A stretch of DNA of 64,000 bases from contig CAZNWJ010000008.1 in assembly GCA_964576925.1 (NCBI GenBank), positions 99,870 through 163,869 on the forward strand, read 5' to 3'. The notes beneath the pieces were generated by a model. It ran no database searches. It saw only the letters and a program-made list of their open reading frames with translations, and had not been told where the DNA came from. Source of the stretch: JADJGC01 sp964576925. Its GTDB lineage: Bacteria > Zixibacteria > MSB-5A5 > CAIYYT01. The position numbers and the translations under genes were made by a program. Of the stretch, positions 52,526 to 59,953 are shown in pieces. Within the stretch, counting starts at the first letter, position 1. Each line of letters begins with the position of its first letter.

Positions 52526-54500
52526 GATTGATCTCCTTCACGACGCGGTCATGCAATTCGCGCAGCGAGACGTTGCCAACCGCGCGCTTGCGCATTTGCC
52601 CCATGATCCAGCGGATTTCCGCCCCGTGGTTTTCATCGTGGCGAATCTCCGAAAATTTCCGGCGCAGCAACGGCAGGAACTGAATGATCTCGTCAACCGA
52701 TTGCTCGCGAAAATCGACTGTTTGCAGCACGGATTCTAAATCCATGTTGGGGTGCGCGTAGACTTCCGGCAGCATCTTTTTCAGGATTTCATTGTTCAGT
52801 TTGCGCTCGGTGAGAAAACGGACGAGCTGCCGCACTTTCTCGTAGCTGAAATCGGGCGGAGCCTTGCGCTTCCCTTCGAGGTTCTTGACGCCGTGAGCAA
52901 ACATCGTGGCAATAAAGCGCGGCGTCTGCCCCGACTCGGCGACGATGGTTTCGATCAGCGGAATCAGATTATTGCGCAGGATGTAAGCGAAGCAGTCCTC
53001 CGGCACGCGCCACTCGCGAAGTTGCTTGAAGCGCTGCGACACTTCGATCGGCAGTTGCCGGCGTTTTTCCTCGATGGCGGCGGCGTCGATCGAGATCGGC
53101 GCCGAGTCGGTGTCGGGGTACATGCGGTCAGGGCCGGGCAGCACGCGTTCAAAGATCGTTGTGCCATCGGGGAGACTCTTGCGGGTTTCGTTGGGCACTC
53201 CCTGCATCGCAATCCGGCAGCGTTCTTCAATCGTCTCGATGGCCATCTTCACGTCCTCGCGCGGGCCCCAGACGACGATTTGAGCATCGCCGGGTGAAGC
53301 CTCAAGGAAGTCACGGATGTCGCGCAGTTCTTGTTCGTCGCCGAAGAGATGAAGTTGCTCCGAGTGAAGCATGTTCGGCCGCTCGAGACAGGCTATGACC
53401 TTCAATCGATCGCTGATCTCGTCGGCGAACATCCGGTCGGGTTGGGTGAAGAAACTCAGGATGCCCTCAAACTTCGGCAAGTTTACCGCCACCAGGTCCC
53501 AGCCGCGCGATTTTACCCGTTTTATTGCCCGTTGTTCGCGCGGAAGCAGGTCGGAGTCGAGCTCTTTCCAACTCACCTGCCAGGTCTTCGGATCAAGGCC
53601 GCGCTTGAGCAACTCATCGCGGATCAGTAGCAACGCCCGTTGGCGAAAGGCCTCGGTGTGAACAAGATTGGGAATCAAGCGGATGTAGGAAACGCCTTTG
53701 ATTTCCACGCGCGTGCCGCCAGCAACGCTGACATTGACATCCTCGCGCGCGGCGCCGGGTCCGACTCTTACCTTTCCTGACGAGCGCGCCAAAAAGCGGA
53801 TGTAATGTGCGGCTTCAGCGGCTTCATCTGGCGTGAGGAGTTCCGGGTAGGTCACGGTTTCGATCAGCGGCATACCGAGGCGGTCGGTCATATAGGTGCG
53901 CCAATGGCCGACGTCGGAGACCTCGCGACAGGCGTCCTCCTCAATGGAGATTTGGATGATGCGGACATCTTTGTTCTTGAGTGGAATCACGCCCTCAATG
54001 CCAACAATGGCCGTGCGCTGAAATCCAGTGGGGATTGAGCCGTCGAGGTATTGCTTGCGGGCGACGTGAAGTTCACCGACAATATTCGTTTTGAGCATCA
54101 GCGCGATATCGATCGCCTTGTCGAGCGCTTCCTGATTGATGCGAAATGGCGGAGTGTCGTCGATGTCGTAGGTGCAGGCCGTCTCGTCTTTGATTCGGTA
54201 AATGATGTTTTTCCTGGTCTTGAATTCCATCAGCGCGGTGCCGTCGTATTCGCCCAATTCGGATAGCGTTGGCCGCATGTGGCGTACCAGTTCGGCGTCA
54301 TAGTCGTCGTGGTCCTGGTAAATACCGGCAGGACAGCGGCAGAAGAGCTTCTGCTCGGTTAGGAGTTGCTGGTGGACTTCCAGGCCGCACTTAAAGCCCA
54401 ATTGCTGATAGGTTTCGGGGGTTGCCTGGCGCCGCGGGACATAGCCAACAGCGGCTTTGGTCTTGTCAAAATTGGCTGATGCATCAAAACGGTGTGACAT
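52518..54500 (-). CDS. gatE: Glu-tRNA(Gln) amidotransferase subunit E (archaeal type)
   Basis: The 660-residue partner of GatD binds tRNA(Gln), activates the glutamyl group and accepts ammonia. It opens with the GatB/E signature CGLEVHQQLLTEQKLFCRCP and has a Cys-rich zinc region. The internal AspRS-like (GAD-type) insertion distinguishes GatE from bacterial GatB; it is seen around residues 270-390 (KFEGILSFFTQPDRMFADEI). The helical and tail domains follow. ATG at 54500 (MSHRF) has no ribosome site, but a promoter ends nine bases before it. Confidence 0.92.
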   Translation of the reverse strand: MSHRFDASANFDKTKAAVGYVPRRQATPETYQQLGFKCGLEVHQQLLTEQKLFCRCPAGIYQDHDDYDAELVRHMRPTLSELGEYDGTALMEFKTRKNIIYRIKDETACTYDIDDTPPFRINQEALDKAIDIALMLKTNIVGELHVARKQYLDGSIPTGFQRTAIVGIEGVIPLKNKDVRIIQISIEEDACREVSDVGHWRTYMTDRLGMPLIETVTYPELLTPDEAAEAAHYIRFLARSSGKVRVGPGAAREDVNVSVAGGTRVEIKGVSYIRLIPNLVHTEAFRQRALLLIRDELLKRGLDPKTWQVSWKELDSDLLPREQRAIKRVKSRGWDLVAVNLPKFEGILSFFTQPDRMFADEISDRLKVIACLERPNMLHSEQLHLFGDEQELRDIRDFLEASPGDAQIVVWGPREDVKMAIETIEERCRIAMQGVPNETRKSLPDGTTIFERVLPGPDRMYPDTDSAPISIDAAAIEEKRRQLPIEVSQRFKQLREWRVPEDCFAYILRNNLIPLIETIVAESGQTPRFIATMFAHGVKNLEGKRKAPPDFSYEKVRQLVRFLTERKLNNEILKKMLPEVYAHPNMDLESVLQTVDFREQSVDEIIQFLPLLRRKFSEIRHDENHGAEIRWIMGQMRKRAVGNVSLRELHDRVVKEINHG

Positions 54501-54509
54501 AATGGGGGG

Positions 54510-54538
54510 ATTATACGCAATTGTGAAGTTCGGAACAA
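54510..54538 (-). promoter_or_regulatory. Promoter of gatED, predicted leaderless
   Basis: On the minus strand TTGTTC (54533-54538), 17 bases, a perfect TATAAT (54510-54515), then nine bases (six C and ATT) to the ATG. The predicted transcription start falls at the start codon. Confidence 0.5.
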
Positions 54539-54593
54539 GCGCCTTGCTGTCCCCAATTGCCGCCCTTTTGAATGCCAAGCCGTCAGGTCTTGC

Positions 54594-56393
54594 TTACAGC
54601 CGCTCGCTAATGACGTACCAGTGCGAGACGCCGTCGCTGACCAATTGCAGGAAATCAAGATCGGTCACGATGTTGTATGACGTCGCATTGTCGATGAGAT
54701 CGCTTCCCTGCCGCTGGAGCAGAACGTCGTCGCTGTTAGCCGTCGAAACTTTGAAAGTATAAACTCTTCCCGGACAGCTATTAGCCAGAGGCAAGAAAAT
54801 GAGGTGTGCTCCGGTTATCTGTGGCATTTCGAGAATCAGGACGCTGTGCGTGTTGTCCAGCGTGGTCCCTGCCGTCAAGACGGTGACCTTGGTAGCGATC
54901 GGGCCGCCGACTTCGAGCCGTGATGATGGGGAGAGATCGTTGATACCGGTGTTGCCTACGGAGTCGATCACCATCCTGGTCAGATTGCCGCCGGTACGAA
55001 TCTGGAGACCACGGCGCATCGCGACGTTGTTATACATGATTCCGCCGTCGAACGCGAGGTTCTCATCCCCGAAGAGGAACCCCCGCTCGGAGTTGCTCGG
55101 GCTGAGCAAGGAAACGTATGTGATGTCCTTTCGCTCAAATACTGCTACGGAACTGCCATGCGCTGCCGACCCAGTCGAGCCCTCCTGGACATGAAGCGGC
55201 GCTTGCGGAGCGTTGGTGCCGATCCCGACGCCACCGGAGGCCCGCAAGAGGAACTGGTCATCGGCGGTGCTGGCAAAGTCGAGGTTATCAGAATCTGCCC
55301 AGACGAAGCTCCCGTCGTGATTGGACTTGGCGCGTCGACCGGCGGCAAATCCATAATCGCCCGTCACCTGGTTTCGGTGACCACCGGGGATCGTGGCATA
55401 GAGTCCCGTAGCGATATTAATCGAGCCACCACCTATGGAAGCGCCATCGCCGGAGGCGATTTGCGCGAAGCCCCCAACGACGGAGGCGTAATCGCCTGAG
55501 GCGATATTGGAGTCGCTCTCGGCACCGCCGAAATCGAATGATCCGCCGCCACCGCCGACAAAGCTGAATTCGCCAGTCGCTTTGTTCTCGTTGCCGCCGA
55601 GGACTGCCGACATGTACCCCGATGCCTCATTGCGGACACCGGCGCCAACGACGGACCAATCGCCGACGGCGCGGTTGCTATATCCGCCGAGGACTGCGGC
55701 CCGGTCGCCCAAGGCGTGGTTACTCGTTCCGCCGACGACAACGGCGTGGGATTGGCCGGCCCAATTGTGCTCGCCGCCACCAACAGTGGCGCCAACGGTA
55801 TCGGCCAGGTTATCATCGCCACCGCCGATGTGGGAATGACTGCCACTGGCTATATTGTCGCTGCCGCCTGAAATCGAGGAGTTCGACCCGGTAACTTGAT
55901 TGTCTACTCCGGCCACGAAGGCGTTCGCGCCGGTGTTGGTGTTCGAAGTCCCGATTGTGAGTTTGCCGTCAATCACTCCGCCAGTGGCATCGTCGACAGT
56001 CTCGACACGAAAGGCGTAGGGCACGGCGACGAATCGCTGGAGGGGCTGAAGATCGGGGGCGCCGTCGACCGCCACACCGAGATAGCGGTCGGGTATTGTA
56101 TTGACATCGAAGACAGCCTCGCTCAGCGGGGTCACGGAGCCGAGGAGCACGTGAAAGATGCCGCCAGTCACCGGGACCGCCGGCTGAGTTTCTGTCCAGA
56201 GGGCGATTCCCCCGCCGGGGCTATTGTAGATCGAGAACTTGAGACTGACAGTGTCGGTCAACGGCAAGCCGCCATTATCGGACAAGCGTCCTTGATAACT
56301 AACCTGTGAGGGGACGATTGCCATCGTTGGAGACGCAGCCAACGCGAGAAGCAACAAGAACCAGGAAACAAGACGCGAACGCAGGGGAAACAC
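54594..56393 (-). CDS. Surface protein with YadA-like head repeats
   Basis: A 599-residue protein with a signal peptide and an N-terminal domain (SYQGRLSDNGGLPLTDTVSL), a family common at the N-terminus of such surface proteins. It then has a long series of head repeats of about 14 residues (GGSDNIASGSHSHIGGGDDN, VVGGTSNHALGDRAAVLGG), forming the trimeric beta-roll of YadA-type adhesins. The tail resembles phage tail-fibre-like sequence. It lacks the C-terminal YadA anchor. GTG at 56393 is chosen because GGGAGG lies five bases upstream; an earlier in-frame start has no signal. Confidence 0.8.
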   Translation of the reverse strand: MFPLRSRLVSWFLLLLALAASPTMAIVPSQVSYQGRLSDNGGLPLTDTVSLKFSIYNSPGGGIALWTETQPAVPVTGGIFHVLLGSVTPLSEAVFDVNTIPDRYLGVAVDGAPDLQPLQRFVAVPYAFRVETVDDATGGVIDGKLTIGTSNTNTGANAFVAGVDNQVTGSNSSISGGSDNIASGSHSHIGGGDDNLADTVGATVGGGEHNWAGQSHAVVVGGTSNHALGDRAAVLGGYSNRAVGDWSVVGAGVRNEASGYMSAVLGGNENKATGEFSFVGGGGGSFDFGGAESDSNIASGDYASVVGGFAQIASGDGASIGGGSINIATGLYATIPGGHRNQVTGDYGFAAGRRAKSNHDGSFVWADSDNLDFASTADDQFLLRASGGVGIGTNAPQAPLHVQEGSTGSAAHGSSVAVFERKDITYVSLLSPSNSERGFLFGDENLAFDGGIMYNNVAMRRGLQIRTGGNLTRMVIDSVGNTGINDLSPSSRLEVGGPIATKVTVLTAGTTLDNTHSVLILEMPQITGAHLIFLPLANSCPGRVYTFKVSTANSDDVLLQRQGSDLIDNATSYNIVTDLDFLQLVSDGVSHWYVISERL

Positions 56394-56462
56394 AAGAACC
56401 TCCCAGGATTGAGAATTCAAAACGCAAACGAGATAGGCTTCTCCCGACGAGCCCATTCGAAC

Positions 56463-56486
56463 GTAGACTATATCGATTATGTCTAC
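56463..56486. promoter_or_regulatory. Dyad just downstream of the head-protein promoter
   Basis: GTAGAC and GTCTAC arms flank a 12-base centre holding ATCGAT, giving a three-part dyad. It sits between the -10 box (56489-56494) and the GTG, where a repressor could bind, or where it could form a leader hairpin. Confidence 0.35.
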
Positions 56487-56488
56487 CC

Positions 56489-56516
56489 AAGATAAACGAC
56501 AAATCGATTTTGTCAA
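56489..56516 (-). promoter_or_regulatory. Promoter of the YadA-head protein gene
   Basis: On the minus strand a perfect TTGACA (56511-56516), 16 bases and TATCTT (56489-56494). This leaves a leader of about 90 bases. Confidence 0.55.
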
Positions 56517-56577
56517 GTGATACGGCCGTGTTGCGAGTCAGCGGTGGTCGTCGGCTGGCCACAGTTGTTCTTGTTCG

Positions 56578-56760
56578 TCAAGTTACTGCGTGGGCATTTC
56601 TTGGTACTTTCGATTGCCAGTGTCGTGTAATCTTCTTGAGTTCCTCCCCAATCGGGGTGGCCCAATCCGGATCGAGCGTGGACGTGATGTGCAACGACGA
56701 GATTTCTCCCAGGAACCGGGCTCTCACAACCAGTTGCGAAGGCGATCTGGCCTCAAGCAT
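56578..56760 (-). CDS. Possible small protein, uncertain
   Basis: A 60-codon frame whose end (SLHITSTLDPDWATPIGEEL) has ordinary protein-like composition. It has no ribosome site, no recognised family and a stop closely upstream, so it may be a gene fragment or chance. Confidence 0.22.
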   Translation of the reverse strand: MLEARSPSQLVVRARFLGEISSLHITSTLDPDWATPIGEELKKITRHWQSKVPRNAHAVT

Positions 56761-57076
56761 CGGTTCCACGCTGGGAGTCGCTTAGACACGGCACACAAAC
56801 CTAGGATTGTCGTATCGGCAAGCAATTAGACGTCGTAACTTGCCGAGTGTGTGCTGCTCGAAACGGCCGCAGCGGCCGGCTTAAATCATCACGTCCCCCC
56901 CATATATCCGTGCCGTTGGACGGATGGAGTGAACTACTACAGTTCCGGCAGCGCGGTTGTTGCGGAGCAGCCAGTTAGAAGGAAATTGACCGCGGAAATC
57001 GGGTTATTTTCGCGATAAAGGAGGATCAAGGGATTGAATCACATTCTGTCGGTGGTGACGAGTGGCGAGGATCCAA

Positions 57077-57155
57077 GCGTCGGTTCACAATTTCGCGCTG
57101 GGATAAAGCTGTGAACGATCACCTTTAAGCACCGCGCGAAATCAAGAACCGACGC
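57077..57155. mobile_element. MITE-like terminal-inverted-repeat element, copy 2
   Basis: Reverse-oriented relative to copy 1 (1883-1963). The ends GCGTCGGTTCACAATTTCGC and GCGCGAAATCAAGAACCGAC match the earlier copy, and the core differs in sequence but has nearly the same length. Confidence 0.7.
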
Positions 57156-57218
57156 AAGGGCGGGGATTCGCCAAGAGACAGACCCATTGACGCCCGTTAC
57201 GTGTTATTTGACATTATG

Positions 57219-57449
57219 TTACGGCTTCCACTTCAACTGAAACTCGACCTCTTCCCCAGAGCTGCTGCGCTCGTGTTCGAGGCTGATCGATGCATCAGCA
57301 GGAATCGAGATTCTCTCACCGGCGATCTGGATGCGAAACGGCTTGCCAGATTCGAGCGCATCTGCAAGACGGCGGAGTTTCTCGATGAATTTCCTGGTGG
57401 GGTAGTTCTTTTCGATGTCGCGTTGACGTTTGCGTTTGACTGCGGGCAT
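57219..57449 (-). CDS. Amphi-Trp domain small protein
   Basis: A 76-residue protein. KFIEKLRRLADALESGKPF, then RIQIAGERISIPADASISLE and VEFQLKWKP match the small amphi-Trp domain family, whose members end in an amphipathic strand with a Trp. Function is unknown. A GGAG lies nine bases before the ATG. It lies 27 bp after the next gene on the same strand, suggesting one transcript. Confidence 0.7.
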   Translation of the reverse strand: MPAVKRKRQRDIEKNYPTRKFIEKLRRLADALESGKPFRIQIAGERISIPADASISLEHERSSSGEEVEFQLKWKP

Positions 57450-57476
57450 TTCCTGGTTCTCCGTTGATAAGGTTGA

Positions 57477-57932
57477 TTAGACTGAGCGGTAGTGGTGTTC
57501 AGTGAAGCGTTTCCAACCGGACTTGTTTTTCGCTTCAACCGCCCAGTGAAAGCCTTCGGATTCGTCCGGCCAGTAGATCATGCGAGCCAAACCGGCCGGC
57601 ATTTGTGCCTCGAATCCGACGGCGAGCGGATGAACGTCTGAAACGTCAGCGAGCATACCGCTGGAGTTCTTGCCGTCGGAAGTAAACGACCAGAAAGCGA
57701 TTCTTCCGTCTCGGTTTTCACCGATCATGGCAATTTCCTGGTAGCTGGTCTTGCCGACTTTCCAGTCAGCCTGTAGTTGGATGTATTTGCCGCCGAGTAC
57801 CAATGAGAAGGTGCGCGAGCAACTGACCGGTCCCATCGGCGAGGAGCTTCTGGCGGCCCAGTTGCCGAGGAGCGGGGCAAGAACTCCGAGTTTGCCGCGA
57901 CCGGATTTCCAGTGTTTGGGGGCTCTTGGCAT
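57477..57932 (-). CDS. Small lipocalin-like protein, DUF1579-type
   Basis: A 151-residue soluble protein beginning with LAPLLGNWAARSSSPMGPVS, then FSLVLGGKYIQLQADW, MIGENRDGRIAFWSFTSDG and HWAVEAKNKSGWKRF. This up-and-down beta pattern with conserved Trp residues resembles DUF1579/lipocalin-like proteins. No enzymatic motif is seen, and there is no signal peptide. Confidence 0.55.
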   Translation of the reverse strand: MPRAPKHWKSGRGKLGVLAPLLGNWAARSSSPMGPVSCSRTFSLVLGGKYIQLQADWKVGKTSYQEIAMIGENRDGRIAFWSFTSDGKNSSGMLADVSDVHPLAVGFEAQMPAGLARMIYWPDESEGFHWAVEAKNKSGWKRFTEHHYRSV

Positions 57933-58199
57933 TATTCAATTCCGCCTTTCCAACGGGCAGCACTGATGTCTAACCCAATGATCAGAATCCAGCATCATCG
58001 GTTCGCTTCATTGGTGATATTACGCGACCAGCGGCGTTTTGTTAGTACTCGAGAGGCGCAATCAGTGGAGGCGGTAAGTCTCAGAGCCCTCTACCCCCTC
58101 GCCGCTACGACGAGGGGGAGAGAGGCGTTCGGACTGCCGAGGGGGGACGGCAGCCGATTCGACCAAGGACAGGCGAGGGCAAGGCCGATACACAGATTG
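57933..58199. other. Intergenic region with a C/G-rich hairpin
   Basis: CCCCCTCG (58092-58099) pairs with CGAGGGGG (58109-58116). The rest contains no recognised gene. Confidence 0.55.
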
Positions 58200-58754
58200 T
58201 CAACTCAGTTTGTATGAATACGACTCCCATCGCGACGAGCACCCCGTCTGGCAATGGGACGAACGGATTTGAGTGCTCTTGATGATCCCGACTCCCTTGG
58301 CGATGCAGATTTCTTCCATTATAGCTTCGTTCCCACCATCGTCGCAGGGTCGACTGAGATTCATCGTGTACTTGAAGACATCCGAAAACGTACCGGCCGG
58401 TACTGTCATCGTACCACGAGTCGCCTGGATAACCCGCGATCCTTCGAATTCGTAGCAGAGCCCGCGCGAACGGATGTTGCTGAAATTGGGTGGGGCCTTC
58501 GGAATCACGAATTGAAATCCGAGGTCGACCGCATAAACGTAGCCGTCATCTGCGCCCAGTCCCTCCTTGAAAATCGGCAGTGTTGGATAGAACGTGCCCT
58601 CCCAGAAGCCCCGTCCATCACTCCGGTTCCACTTGATTAACTTCACGGTATCGAGATCAAGCCGATTGTGAACCGACTGATAGACCCAGTGATTGCCAAG
58701 CGCGAGACATCCTATGACGGTGAAGATTGCATAGAGCGCGGTGAGTTTTGACAT
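58200..58754 (-). CDS. Secreted or membrane-anchored protein of unknown function
   Basis: A 184-residue product with one N-terminal hydrophobic segment (MSKLTALYAIFTVIGCLALG). The mature part has TVPAGTFSDVFKYTMNLSRP and ICIAKGVGIIKST, a pattern like that of the lipoprotein at 35337-36122. ATG at 58754 is chosen at the signal; AAAGGAA lies upstream. Four Cys in the C-terminal half may form disulphides. Confidence 0.6.
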   Translation of the reverse strand: MSKLTALYAIFTVIGCLALGNHWVYQSVHNRLDLDTVKLIKWNRSDGRGFWEGTFYPTLPIFKEGLGADDGYVYAVDLGFQFVIPKAPPNFSNIRSRGLCYEFEGSRVIQATRGTMTVPAGTFSDVFKYTMNLSRPCDDGGNEAIMEEICIAKGVGIIKSTQIRSSHCQTGCSSRWESYSYKLS

Positions 58755-58806
58755 TTGTGTGAATTCCTTTCCCTTTGTTTTTCGAAGCCCCTCCCTGACG
58801 TTGATC

Positions 58807-58835
58807 ATACTATCCACGTTATCGATTCTGGTCAA
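58807..58835 (-). promoter_or_regulatory. Promoter of the secreted-protein gene
   Basis: On the minus strand TTGACC (58830-58835), 17 bases and TAGTAT (58807-58812) precede the ATG at 58754, leaving a leader of about 45 bases. Confidence 0.5.
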
Positions 58836-58896
58836 TCACATTCTCAAAAAGATATCCAGGACTTGGAAATCAGGCTGGACGGCTGATATAGAGGAC

Positions 58897-58924
58897 TTGA
58901 CAGCTATCGTTTCGCGCGTATCAT
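58897..58924 (+). promoter_or_regulatory. Promoter of the PLP enzyme gene, predicted leaderless
   Basis: A perfect TTGACA (58897-58902), 16 bases, TATCAT (58919-58924), then six bases (GGCGGA) to the ATG at 58931. The predicted transcription start coincides with the start codon. Confidence 0.55.
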
Positions 58925-58930
58925 GGCGGA

Positions 58931-59917
58931 ATGAGATTAGCCCAACTTCCCCGCTTCCCGCTGGCGTGCCTGCCGACGCCGGTGATGGAAATGAAAAGAC
59001 TTTCCGCCAAGCTTGGTGGTCCGCGCCTGCTTATCAAGCGTGATGATCTGAACGGTCTGGCCTTCGGCGGTAACAAGACACGCAAACTGGAATTTCTCGT
59101 TGGCGAGGCGCTGGCGCAAAACGCGGACACCTTGGTCACGGGAGGATCGTCGCAATCGAATCATTGCCGGCAGACAGCGGCAGCGGCGGCGGTGGCTGGA
59201 TTGGAGTGTCATCTGGTGCTGGGCGGTGAAGCGCCCGATTCGGTGACCGGCAATCTTCTGCTGGATCAGCTTCTGGGAGCACGTGTGCATTGGAGCGGCA
59301 GTTGCCGCAAGGGGGAGAAGATTCCCATTGTCGCGGATGAATTGCGCGCAAAGGGCAGACGTCCGTATGTAATCCCCTATGGCGGGTCGAACGAAATCGG
59401 CGCGGTGGGATTTGTCGAGGCGATGTGCGAACTGGCGGCGCAAATGGACGAGCGACTGCGGGAAATCACGCATATCGTGTTTGCCTCCAGCTCGTGCGGG
59501 ACGCAGGCGGGAATGGCGCTGGGGGCACGGCTCTATGCGCCCCAGATCAAGATCGTAGGAATTCGCATCGACAAGGATGAGACGACACTGCCCTTTGAAG
59601 AAGAGATGGTGCAGTTGGCCAATGGCGTGGCAAAGCGAGTTGGGGTGGATGAGAAGTTTGTGCGTAACGATCTGCTCATTCGCGACCAGTATCTGGGCGG
59701 CGGATACGGAGTGATGGGAGATCTGGAGCGGGAGGCGATTAGACTGCTGGCTTCGACAGAGGGGATTATCGTCGATCCGGTCTACACCGGACGCGCGATG
59801 GGGGCGCTGATTGACATGATTAGAAAGGGCGAATTCACGAAAACCGATTGCGTGCTATTCTGGCATACCGGCGGGACGCCGTCGGTGTTCGGGTATGCGG
59901 GAGAGCTGGGGGTGTAG
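58931..59917 (+). CDS. PLP-dependent D-cysteine desulfhydrase / ACC deaminase family enzyme
   Basis: The 328-residue fold type II PLP enzyme contains LIKRDDLNGLAFGGNKTRKLE, with the PLP Lys in GGNKTRK, then TGGSSQSNHCRQTAAAAA and the phosphate loop HTGGTPSVFGY. It belongs to the D-cysteine desulfhydrase/ACC deaminase family, which releases ammonia (and H2S or 2-oxobutanoate). The DcyD role is more likely than ACC deaminase, but this cannot be settled by eye. Confidence 0.88.
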   Translation: MRLAQLPRFPLACLPTPVMEMKRLSAKLGGPRLLIKRDDLNGLAFGGNKTRKLEFLVGEALAQNADTLVTGGSSQSNHCRQTAAAAAVAGLECHLVLGGEAPDSVTGNLLLDQLLGARVHWSGSCRKGEKIPIVADELRAKGRRPYVIPYGGSNEIGAVGFVEAMCELAAQMDERLREITHIVFASSSCGTQAGMALGARLYAPQIKIVGIRIDKDETTLPFEEEMVQLANGVAKRVGVDEKFVRNDLLIRDQYLGGGYGVMGDLEREAIRLLASTEGIIVDPVYTGRAMGALIDMIRKGEFTKTDCVLFWHTGGTPSVFGYAGELGV

Positions 59918-59953
59918 TCGCGGGGCCTCAGATCTTTGCCCGGACATCCCTGC

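Larger units (their letters stand above)
56517..57218. other. Gene-poor interval
   Basis: Holds a possible 60-codon frame (56578-56760) and the second MITE-like element (57077-57155). No other gene is supported. Confidence 0.55.
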
